Positions 1 through 5,070 of a stretch of DNA of 5,070 nt are shown here, one piece after another (within the stretch, counting starts at the first letter, position 1; the number at the start of each line of letters is the position of its first letter). The notes below the pieces were generated by a model, which saw only the letters and a list, made by a program, of their open reading frames with translations, was not told the origin of the DNA and did no database searches. The DNA lies in the NCBI GenBank assembly GCA_030646655.1, contig JAUSLB010000321.1, positions 1 through 5,070 of the forward strand. The letters run 5' to 3'. This stretch comes from Deltaproteobacteria bacterium. Its GTDB lineage: Bacteria; Desulfobacterota; GWC2-55-46. The position numbers and the translations under genes were made by a program.

Positions 1-855
1 CCCTCTTATGTCCGACGCCTTGACATTTTTGAAATATCCGAGGCTGATGGAAGTCCCGAGCCCCTCGAAGCCCTTCAGGTCAGCCTCGTCCTCTGGGTAG
101 TTGGCGATAAGTATCGAAGGCACGCCCATGTACGCGAGCTCGTATATCGTAGTGCCTACCGCGCTATAAGCTATGTGGGAAGACGCTATTACGGGCGCCA
201 TGTCCCTGACGTTCTCCAAGAACCTGAACCGCAGGTCCCCTGAGGTCATAAAGCCCTCCAGAGCGGCTGACGGAGTCGCGGCAGGGCCTATGACGACCGT
301 AGCCTCGACGCCCTCAAGCTCCCTTAATGCCTCCACGACCTTTTCGGTGATATTATTCGGGTCTGCCCCGCCCATAGTCACAAGGACCTTCAGGGGGAGC
401 GAATAGCTTATGGATTTTTTTATCCTTGAAAAGTTATCGCCTATGACGAGGTAATCCCTTCCGGCGATACTGCCGCCCTGGATATTGCGGCCCGGCAGGG
501 CTGAGGGGATTATCACCCTGTCAGCGAGCCGGGCGGCGCCGGTATTGTTGTCGATAAGGACTACCCTTTTGCCGCTGTCTTTTAAAAGGCGCGCCTTATC
601 GCTTACGTCTTTCTTCGTATCTATGACCACTACCCCGCTTGAGAGTTTGCACCCGCAGTCGGACTCGATAGGGCAGGTGATATGGTAGTAGTTGGCGGCC
701 TCAAGGCGCTCTATTACCGCGCGGTCGTTATTTACGAGGAAATGGAACGGCACGCCGAGGGAGTCGAGCGAGCGGGCGATATTGATGCAGCGCATTAAAT
801 GCCCCATCCCGATGGACGCCCCGCCCTCTGTCCAGAATGTCACGCCGTCAGACAT
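1..855 (-). CDS. pseG: PseG/SpsG-like UDP-sugar hydrolase (GT-B fold), 3' end cut by window edge
   Basis: I translated this frame directly. It stays open for 285 codons to base 1 with no stop, so the C-terminus lies outside the window. The family hydrolyses a UDP-linked di-N-acetyl-trideoxyhexose to free sugar plus UDP in the cytoplasm, just before the NeuB-type condensation. Visible signatures: a glycine-rich N-terminal loop IGMGHLMRC (residues 15-23), whose H19 matches the proposed catalytic His (His17 of C. jejuni PseG, from memory); VTMGGADPNN (159-168), the start of the second Rossmann-like domain; and VGTTIYELAYMGVPS (233-247), the UDP-binding segment with E239. PseG proteins are commonly about 270-360 residues, so most of the protein is present. 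The ATG at 853-855 is chosen because GGGAGGA lies about 10 bases upstream and the IGMGH loop then sits at the usual distance from the N-terminus. It overlaps the end of the upstream oxidoreductase gene by 16 bases, implying translational coupling. The exact substrate is not readable; an SpsG-type role with another UDP- or CDP-sugar is possible. Confidence 0.85.
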   Translation of the reverse strand, partial: MSDGVTFWTEGGASIGMGHLMRCINIARSLDSLGVPFHFLVNNDRAVIERLEAANYYHITCPIESDCGCKLSSGVVVIDTKKDVSDKARLLKDSGKRVVLIDNNTGAARLADRVIIPSALPGRNIQGGSIAGRDYLVIGDNFSRIKKSISYSLPLKVLVTMGGADPNNITEKVVEALRELEGVEATVVIGPAATPSAALEGFMTSGDLRFRFLENVRDMAPVIASSHIAYSAVGTTIYELAYMGVPSILIANYPEDEADLKGFEGLGTSISLGYFKNVKASDIRG

Positions 856-1850
856 GCCCTCTTTTCCTCCCTTATCCTGCTCCCGCCTTTTACTTCGAGC
901 GCGAGCTTTAAGGTCCTGTACCCCTCTTTCAGGTCGATGGACGGCCTCTGCTTTTTCTCTATGCACTCGAGGAAATGCCTCATCTCCTTCACATACATCG
1001 TATTCGTCTCGAAAAGGACCCGCTCTGAGCCCCACCTGCCGGTATCGGCTTGGAAGAGCTCTATCTCTCCGTCGAGGATATTGCACCGTATAGTCCCCTC
1101 TTCCCCGGCTATTACGAGCCTGTGCTGGTTGGCCCTCTGGAGAAAATCCGTCTGCCAGCTCACATAGACCCCGCTCGAAGTCCTGAAGATCCCGAGGGCT
1201 ATATCCTCCGCGTCCATCTCAAGCGAGCTTACCTTGTCAACGAACGACATAACCTCATCCGCCTCTCCGAAGAGCCACCTGATGTTATCAAGCCCGTGTA
1301 TGCTCGTAAGCACAACGCCTCCGCCAAGCGACCTGTTCGCCGCGTATTCGCGCCTGTAGTCTGCGTCAGGGTGCCAGTCCGGGAGGTAATGGCCGCCGAA
1401 ATAGTTCGCGTGAAAGACCCTGCCGACGGCCTTTGAGGCCATAAGCTCCTTTATCCTGAGCAGCACGGGATGGAACCTGTAGCACATGGCCATCATCGCC
1501 ACTATCCCTTTATCGGAGGCGGCCTTCTCAAGCTCGACGCACCCTTCGAGCGTATGCGAGAGGGGTTTTTCCATGAGGATGTGCACCCCCCTTTTTGCAA
1601 GCTCAAGGGCGTTATCGAGGTGCATGGACGAAGGCGTGCAGATAACGGCCGCCTCAGGCCTTGCCTTCAGGGCGTCGCTGAGGTTATTCGTGAGGACAGG
1701 GTTAATAAGCCCTGATGAGGCATTGGCAAGGGCCTCGCCATTCGGGTCGCAAAGGATGAAGTTCCTCATGCCGAGGGCCCTAAGGTTCTTAAGATGCCTC
1801 CTGCCTATCGAGCCGCACCCTAAAACGAGCGTCTTAAGTTCAGTAATCAT
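840..1850 (-). CDS. Gfo/Idh/MocA family NAD(P)-dependent sugar oxidoreductase
   Basis: Complete 336-residue protein, a normal length for the family. These cytoplasmic enzymes oxidise or reduce a hydroxyl of a sugar, nucleotide sugar or inositol using a nicotinamide cofactor. The N-terminal Rossmann fold starts with VLGCGSIGRRH (residues 9-19, the GxGxxG dinucleotide loop). CTPSSMH (71-77) and MEKPLSHT (93-100) follow; the lysine of EKP (K95) is the usual catalytic/cofactor-proximal lysine. The C-terminal sugar-binding domain has LGGGVVLTSIHGLD (175-188) with H185, the likely acid/base His. The Asp that often sits a few residues before this His appears as T182. The start ATG at 1848-1850 has AGGTGAGGA just upstream. 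The gene follows a 116-base gap containing hairpins and overlaps the pseG-like gene by 16 bases. Inference: it makes a keto-sugar for the neighbouring aminotransferase. The sugar and the position oxidised cannot be told from sequence. Confidence 0.9.
   Translation of the reverse strand: MITELKTLVLGCGSIGRRHLKNLRALGMRNFILCDPNGEALANASSGLINPVLTNNLSDALKARPEAAVICTPSSMHLDNALELAKRGVHILMEKPLSHTLEGCVELEKAASDKGIVAMMAMCYRFHPVLLRIKELMASKAVGRVFHANYFGGHYLPDWHPDADYRREYAANRSLGGGVVLTSIHGLDNIRWLFGEADEVMSFVDKVSSLEMDAEDIALGIFRTSSGVYVSWQTDFLQRANQHRLVIAGEEGTIRCNILDGEIELFQADTGRWGSERVLFETNTMYVKEMRHFLECIEKKQRPSIDLKEGYRTLKLALEVKGGSRIREEKRACLTA
866..870 (-). promoter_or_regulatory. Ribosome binding site of the pseG-like gene
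   Basis: The minus strand reads AAGGGAGGA at 865-873, with the GGAGG core 10 bases upstream of the ATG at 853-855. It lies inside the 3' end of the oxidoreductase gene. It fixes the start of a gene whose stop is not in the window, and it shows that the 16-base overlap is genuine. Confidence 0.7.
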
Positions 1851-1876
1851 ATCCTCACCTGTCCTTATGTTTTAAT

Positions 1877-1889
1877 CCCTCACTGAGGG
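1877..1889. repeat. Short perfect palindrome between hairpin unit A and the oxidoreductase start
   Basis: CCCTCACTGAGGG is a perfect 6+1+6 palindrome centred on base 1883. It could be a small stem-loop or a protein-binding site upstream of the oxidoreductase gene, or the outer part of the neighbouring repeat. At this length chance is a real alternative. Confidence 0.35.
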
Positions 1890-1896
1890 TTCAATT

Positions 1897-1962
1897 CCCC
1901 GAAGCTTGCTTCGAGACTTTTTCAGCATAGAGGACTTCGGTACCTCGCAGCTTGCTGCGGGG
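1897..1962. repeat. REP/BIME-like pair of inverted palindromic units
   Basis: Unit A, read on the minus strand at 1897-1915, is CTCGAAGCAAGCTTCGGGG. Unit B, read on the plus strand at 1944-1962, is CTCGCAGCTTGCTGCGGGG. Each folds into a stem with a four-base loop (CAAG in A, CTTG in B), with a T-G wobble near the stem base and a GGGGA tail. Fifteen of the 19 positions agree, and the differences include a paired change that keeps the stem (A-T in unit A, C-G in unit B). The units point away from each other across 28 bases. A hairpin pair of opposite polarity in an intergenic gap inside an operon is the layout of bacterial REP/BIME elements. Whether it recurs in the genome cannot be seen here, so the REP label is an inference. 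A possible effect is mRNA 3'-end protection of the upstream genes. Confidence 0.6.
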
Positions 1963-1966
1963 AGGT

Positions 1967-3274
1967 TCATTTTCTCTGCCTGAATACGACCCCGACAGGC
2001 TCGCCTTCCAAAAACCGCGCCGGCTCGCCGCTCTCTATCGCCACTTTTAAGAACTCAATCGCCTCGCATGAGGCGGCTATGGTCTTTTCTATGTCCTCTT
2101 CGGTATGCGAGTAGCTTATAAATACGGGCCCGCCGAAGAGGATGCCTCTTTTAATCGTCTCCTGAAGGAATATGCTTCTTAAAAGGAGGTCTTCTTCGCC
2201 TTTTTTATTCTTGACCGAGATGCCTCCCCTCGGAGGCTTGCCGGTTATCCTGAAATCAATGCCGGACTTTTCAGCGAAATTATTTATCCCCCTATGTAGC
2301 TTCCCGCCCTTATCCCAGATGTGCGGGATAACGGGCTTGGATAAAAGCTCCTTTATCGTGGCCTTCGCGGCGGCAAGCCCGACGGTATCGCCGGAGTATG
2401 TCATCGAGAAGAAGACCTCGTTCAATTCCTTCATGAACTCCTTTTTCCCGACAAGCGCCGAGACGGCGAAGCCGTTCGCCATGCCCTTGCCGAAGCAGGC
2501 GAGGTCGGGCGTGACCTTGTAGTGCTTCTGCGCCCCGCCGATCGAGTACCTGAAGCCCGTGACTATCTCATCGAGTATAAAGAGCGCCCCGTTCTTGTTG
2601 GCAACCTCCTTTGCGAGCTGGAGGAAGTTCTTTCCGTTTTTGTCGATTACAGGGTCGGTGCCCGGCACTTCCATGATCACGCACGCGATATTGCCCGGGT
2701 TTTCCGCAAAGGCCTTCTCCAAAGACCCTATGTTGTTGTATTCAAACGGGTGCATGAGGGCAGCAAGGACCTTCGGTATCCCCTTATTCCTCGGGGTCGT
2801 CACAGCGTACCAGTCCTGACACCCGTGGTAGCCGCAGTAAGCGATATGCTCCCTGCCCGTGTACGCCCTCGCCGCCTTTACGGCCGCGCTCGTGACATCG
2901 GCGCCGTTCTTTGCGAACCTTACCATCTCGGCGCAGGGTATGACGGATGCGAGAAGCTCCGCTACCTCGACCTCTAGAGGGTGCATGAGTGTAAATGTCG
3001 TCCCCTCCCTTATCTGCCTGATTACGGCCTCGACAACAGGCGCGTAATCGTAGCCGAGAAGTATCGGCCCGAGAGCGAGCGGGTAGTCTATGTAGCGGTT
3101 GCCGTCAACATCCCATACATGCGCGCCCTTTCCCTTTTTAAGGTATTTTGGCGTGACCCCCCTTACGAACTGGTCAGGGCCTTTACTTAAGGTCTGCGTG
3201 CCGGCGGGTATAAGCCTTATCGCACGCTCCCACAGCTCTTCAGAAATCGGGAATGAATTTTCCAGAACCCTCAT
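1967..3274 (-). CDS. Class III (GSA-aminomutase-like) PLP-dependent aminotransferase
   Basis: Complete 435-residue protein, the usual length for glutamate-1-semialdehyde aminomutase and related class III aminotransferases. Visible in order: an N-terminal segment PAGTQTLSKGPDQF (23-36) and the family pattern VWDVDGNRYIDY (53-64); the phosphate-binding region KNGADVTSAAVKAAR (122-136); YHG (149-151), which stacks on PLP; DEIVTGFR (235-242), whose D235 pairs with the pyridine nitrogen; and CFGKGMANGF (260-269), with K263 as the Schiff-base lysine. All key PLP residues are present, so it should be active. The ATG at 3272-3274 has TTAGGAG seven bases upstream. Although it resembles HemL, its place among nonulosonate genes argues for a sugar substrate: probable transamination of a keto-sugar made by the neighbouring oxidoreductase, or a 1,2-amino shift. 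Sugar aminotransferases are usually DegT/DnrJ/EryC1 proteins, so a class III enzyme here is atypical. A true heme-pathway role is unlikely from context but is not excluded by sequence alone. Confidence 0.9.
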   Translation of the reverse strand: MRVLENSFPISEELWERAIRLIPAGTQTLSKGPDQFVRGVTPKYLKKGKGAHVWDVDGNRYIDYPLALGPILLGYDYAPVVEAVIRQIREGTTFTLMHPLEVEVAELLASVIPCAEMVRFAKNGADVTSAAVKAARAYTGREHIAYCGYHGCQDWYAVTTPRNKGIPKVLAALMHPFEYNNIGSLEKAFAENPGNIACVIMEVPGTDPVIDKNGKNFLQLAKEVANKNGALFILDEIVTGFRYSIGGAQKHYKVTPDLACFGKGMANGFAVSALVGKKEFMKELNEVFFSMTYSGDTVGLAAAKATIKELLSKPVIPHIWDKGGKLHRGINNFAEKSGIDFRITGKPPRGGISVKNKKGEEDLLLRSIFLQETIKRGILFGGPVFISYSHTEEDIEKTIAASCEAIEFLKVAIESGEPARFLEGEPVGVVFRQRK

Positions 3275-3281
3275 CTATCCG

Positions 3282-3286
3282 CTCCT
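3282..3286 (-). promoter_or_regulatory. Ribosome binding site of the aminotransferase gene
   Basis: The minus strand reads TTAGGAG with the AGGAG core at 3282-3286, seven bases before the ATG at 3272-3274. It lies in the 22-base spacer after the cytidylyltransferase stop and supports the chosen start. Confidence 0.7.
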
Positions 3287-3296
3287 AAGTTTTGGT

Positions 3297-4097
3297 TTAA
3301 GCTATCCTCTTTGCCGCCGCGTCCTGTTTCAGGGACCTCGCGTACCCCTCGTTCCTCGCAGTATCCGAGTTGATCTTCAGTAGATCGGGCCTCGATTCGA
3401 GGAACCTTAAAATATCTTCGCAGTGGAAGACCTCCTCGGCCGGGCCCATGCCCTCGAATATCTTTGTTACAAGCATGAGGTCTTTCTCATCGTCTACCGT
3501 CCAGCGCATGCGGGACAGGTCCCTCGGGCTTTTTATCTTATGGAGGCGGAAGACCTCGGGGTTCTTCCAGATGTAGGGCGTCACATGCTCTCTTTCTGAT
3601 GCGAGGGCCGCCTCCCTGTGCGCTTTTGCGAGCGCATCAAAGGAAAAGACCTCGGCGTCAAGCCCGTCAGGGAAGCTCGGGTCTATGCTCACATGGTCAA
3701 AAGAGCCCTCTGAGAACTTTTTTATCGCCCTGTCAACGAGGGCAGGGTCTATAAGCGGGCAGTCTGAAGTTACCCTTACGATGGTCCTCGCGCCGAACTC
3801 CTTCGCGGCCTGATAGTACCTATCAAGCACGTCATTTAGGCTGCCCCTGTAAAAACGGATGCCGTGCAAAGTGCACCACTCCTCTATGATATCGTCAGAG
3901 GCCTCGGTCGTAGTCGCTATGACCGTCTCATCTATAAATTCGGATGATTTAAGCCTGTTGACCACATGCCAGAGTATGGGTCTGCCGCATACGGGCTTCA
4001 TCACCTTGGACGGGAGCCTCGTAGAGCTCATCCGCGCCTGAACGATTGCTATTACAGGCTCTATCACGGGGGCTGCGACCGGCCTTTCTAAAGGCAT
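3297..4097 (-). CDS. SpsF-type cytidylyltransferase (CMP-sugar activation)
   Basis: Complete 266-residue protein of the SpsF/cytidylyltransferase family (COG1861 type), related to the NeuA and KdsB CMP-sugar synthetases. It most likely transfers CMP from CTP to the sugar acid made by the adjacent NeuB-type synthase, in the cytoplasm. Visible motifs: the nucleotide-binding loop QARMSSTRLPSKVMKP (20-35); RVTSDCPLIDP (108-118), with acidic residues for the metal/CTP site; FPDGLDAEVF (142-151); SEREHVTPYIW (167-177); and RWTVDDEKDL (198-207). These last three are typical of SpsF proteins rather than NeuA. The first 15 or so residues, rich in Pro and Val, precede the usual start of the fold. The ATG at 4095-4097 is still favoured because GGGAGGA lies four bases upstream and no other start has a ribosome binding site. 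The gene overlaps neuB by 10 bases, so the two are probably translationally coupled. The family name comes from spore-coat polysaccharide genes, but SpsF homologues are common in non-sporulating bacteria. Confidence 0.9.
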   Translation of the reverse strand: MPLERPVAAPVIEPVIAIVQARMSSTRLPSKVMKPVCGRPILWHVVNRLKSSEFIDETVIATTTEASDDIIEEWCTLHGIRFYRGSLNDVLDRYYQAAKEFGARTIVRVTSDCPLIDPALVDRAIKKFSEGSFDHVSIDPSFPDGLDAEVFSFDALAKAHREAALASEREHVTPYIWKNPEVFRLHKIKSPRDLSRMRWTVDDEKDLMLVTKIFEGMGPAEEVFHCEDILRFLESRPDLLKINSDTARNEGYARSLKQDAAAKRIA

Positions 4098-5070
4098 ATA
4101 TCCTCCCTCTTAAGGGGCATGTCCTTTTTTAAGTCTTTCAGGGCGGTCTTGCCGACAACCCCTTCGAGGTCCCTCGGCTCAAGGCCAAAGGCGTGGCGCA
4201 CAAGCTTTAGCATCGAAGGCTCGATAACAGTGCCCTTCCTTATGTCGACCTTCGCGTATATGCTCCTCCTCGCGCCGACCCTCTCGCCCATCTCGTGCTT
4301 TGAGGGCTGTTTCACCCCGTCCCCGAGGGCCTTCTCAAGGTTCCTTATCTCTGAGACCATTGTTTTGAACTCTTCCACTTCCATCGCGTATGGATGGTCA
4401 GGGCCTTCGAGGTTTCTGTCGAATGTTATGTGCTTTTCTATTATCGAGGCGCCGAGCGCAACAGCCCCGAGCGGGACGGTATTGCCGGGCGTATGGTCTG
4501 AAAACCCTACAGGGCATTTGAAGTTCTCTTTCAGGGTGACCATGCTCCTTATGTTCACCTCTTCGTATGAGGGCGGGTATAAAGAAGCGCAGTGGAGCAG
4601 CGCGATCTCATTATTCCCCTCCCCTGTTAAGAGCTTAACGGCCCTGTTGACCTCGCTTAGGTAAGACGCGCCTGTCGAGAGTATCACCGGTTTTCTATAC
4701 CGGGCTACCTGTTTTAAAAGGAGATCGTTGGTGAGGTCGCCCGAGGCTATCTTAAAGGCCTCGACCCCGATTTCCTGAAGGAGCCGGGCCCTGTCCTCAT
4801 CGAACGGGGCTGAGAGGAAGGTAATGCCGGCCTTTTTTGAGAACTCCATGAGGATATAGTGCCAGTCCTCCGGGACGGCAAGCCTTTCGATCACGGGATA
4901 TGCAGGATGCGGCACCCATTTGCCGCTGTCATCGGGCCTAAGCCTGTTTATAAGCCCTTCAGCCGTGAACGACTGCAGCTTTATAGCGTCGGCGCCGGCG
5001 TGCTTCGCGGCCTTTATGAGGTCCTTAGCCTTATTCAAGTCCGAGTCGTGATTGGAGCCTATCTCGGCTA
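4088..5070 (-). CDS. neuB: NeuB-family nonulosonate synthase (SpsE/LegI/PseI-like), 5' end cut by window edge
   Basis: This enzyme condenses phosphoenolpyruvate with a six-carbon amino sugar to give a nonulosonic acid. The frame is open through base 5070: its last readable residues are AEIGSNHDSD, the family's N-terminal signature, so the gene starts just outside the window. The in-frame TTG at 5036-5038 is an internal Leu, not a start. Counting from that Ala, 326 residues are visible, close to the full family length of about 335-350. The TIM-barrel domain shows IKLQSF (29-34), FLSAPFDEDRA (84-94), KIASGDL (106-112), LLHCASLYPP (157-166), GFSDHTPG (188-195) and IEKHITFDR (210-218). H192 and H213 are 21 residues apart, as are the Mn-binding His residues of meningococcal NeuB. 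The C-terminal antifreeze-like (SAF) domain covers about 265-326, beginning at GARRSIYAK. The LLHC...YP form resembles Neu/Leg synthases more than the LLKCTS form I recall for PseI, but the product stays undetermined. Confidence 0.93.
   Translation of the reverse strand, partial: AEIGSNHDSDLNKAKDLIKAAKHAGADAIKLQSFTAEGLINRLRPDDSGKWVPHPAYPVIERLAVPEDWHYILMEFSKKAGITFLSAPFDEDRARLLQEIGVEAFKIASGDLTNDLLLKQVARYRKPVILSTGASYLSEVNRAVKLLTGEGNNEIALLHCASLYPPSYEEVNIRSMVTLKENFKCPVGFSDHTPGNTVPLGAVALGASIIEKHITFDRNLEGPDHPYAMEVEEFKTMVSEIRNLEKALGDGVKQPSKHEMGERVGARRSIYAKVDIRKGTVIEPSMLKLVRHAFGLEPRDLEGVVGKTALKDLKKDMPLKREDICL
4102..4106 (-). promoter_or_regulatory. Ribosome binding site of the cytidylyltransferase gene, inside neuB
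   Basis: GGGAGGA on the minus strand (GGAGG core 4102-4106) is embedded in the last codons of neuB, which encode KREDICL. It sits four bases before the ATG at 4095-4097, slightly closer than ideal. It supports this start over an internal GTG that has no such sequence upstream. Confidence 0.6.

Larger units (their letters stand above)
1851..1966. other. Intergenic gap with inverted hairpins
   Basis: This 116-base gap between the aminotransferase and oxidoreductase genes is the only sizeable non-coding stretch. It contains two similar hairpins in opposite orientation (1897-1915 and 1944-1962), a short palindrome (1877-1889), and the oxidoreductase ribosome binding site (AGGTGAGGA, minus strand, 1852-1860). 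No hairpin is followed on the minus strand by a T run, so I do not call an operon terminator. I see no good sigma-70 promoter. Confidence 0.75.

Noticed and set aside
692..1167. Two overlapping plus-strand open frames of 122-133 codons
   Set aside because: They cover the oxidoreductase/pseG junction, where both minus-strand genes have conserved motifs and ribosome sites. They are shadows.
1486..1875. 129-codon open frame on the plus strand running into the intergenic gap
   Set aside because: It overlaps the Rossmann domain of the oxidoreductase on the other strand and has no recognisable protein features.
1861..1895. Possible promoter before the oxidoreductase gene (TTGAAC and CATAAG on the minus strand)
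   Set aside because: The spacing of about 19 bases and the weak matches to the -35 and -10 consensus are no better than chance, so it is not listed as a promoter.
1897..1925. Hairpin followed by TTTTT on the plus strand as an intrinsic terminator
   Set aside because: The T run is separated from the stem by several bases and would end plus-strand transcription, where there is no gene. On the minus strand no T run follows the stem.
2522..2977. 151-codon open frame on the plus strand
   Set aside because: Antisense to the aminotransferase gene, whose motifs are unambiguous. The translation looks like shadow coding rich in Arg and Val.
4119..4664. 181-codon open frame on the plus strand
   Set aside because: It is exactly antisense to the NeuB gene, has no family resemblance and no good ribosome site. 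Long antisense frames are expected from the GC-biased third codon positions here.

Overview
This window is a compact, single-strand sugar-acid biosynthesis operon. Five genes lie head to tail on the minus strand and fill almost all of the 5070 bases. Reading in the direction of transcription (right to left) they are: a NeuB-family nonulosonate (sialic/legionaminic/pseudaminic-type acid) synthase cut by the right edge (4088-5070); an SpsF-type cytidylyltransferase (3297-4097); a class III, glutamate-1-semialdehyde-aminomutase-like PLP enzyme (1967-3274); a Gfo/Idh/MocA NAD(P)-dependent oxidoreductase (840-1850); and a PseG/SpsG-type UDP-sugar hydrolase cut by the left edge (1-855). No RNA gene, transposase, CRISPR array or convincing promoter is visible.

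The genes work together as part of a pathway to a CMP-activated nine-carbon (or related) keto-sugar acid of the kind used on flagellin, pili, LPS O-antigen or capsule. In the known pathways PseG releases UDP from a UDP-di-N-acetyl-trideoxyhexose, NeuB condenses the free hexose with phosphoenolpyruvate, and the cytidylyltransferase makes the CMP-sugar. The oxidoreductase and the class III aminotransferase do not belong to the textbook Neu, Leg or Pse pathways. Together they look like an oxidise-then-aminate pair that would create a variant amino sugar. The dehydratase (PseB/LegB type), N-acetyltransferase and transferase expected for a complete pathway are not in the window and may lie beyond either edge.

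Spacing suggests one transcript. neuB and the cytidylyltransferase gene overlap by 10 bases, the cytidylyltransferase and aminotransferase genes are 22 bases apart, and the oxidoreductase and pseG genes overlap by 16 bases. The only real gap, 116 bases at 1851-1966, holds two similar hairpins in opposite orientation, which resemble a REP/BIME-type intergenic repeat, plus a third short palindrome.

The organism is a bacterium of moderately high GC (mid-50s percent by eye) with frequent AGG arginine and ATA isoleucine codons and strong GGAGG-type ribosome binding sites. That fits groups such as Nitrospirota or Desulfobacterota (former Deltaproteobacteria), but this is a low-confidence impression from codon style only.
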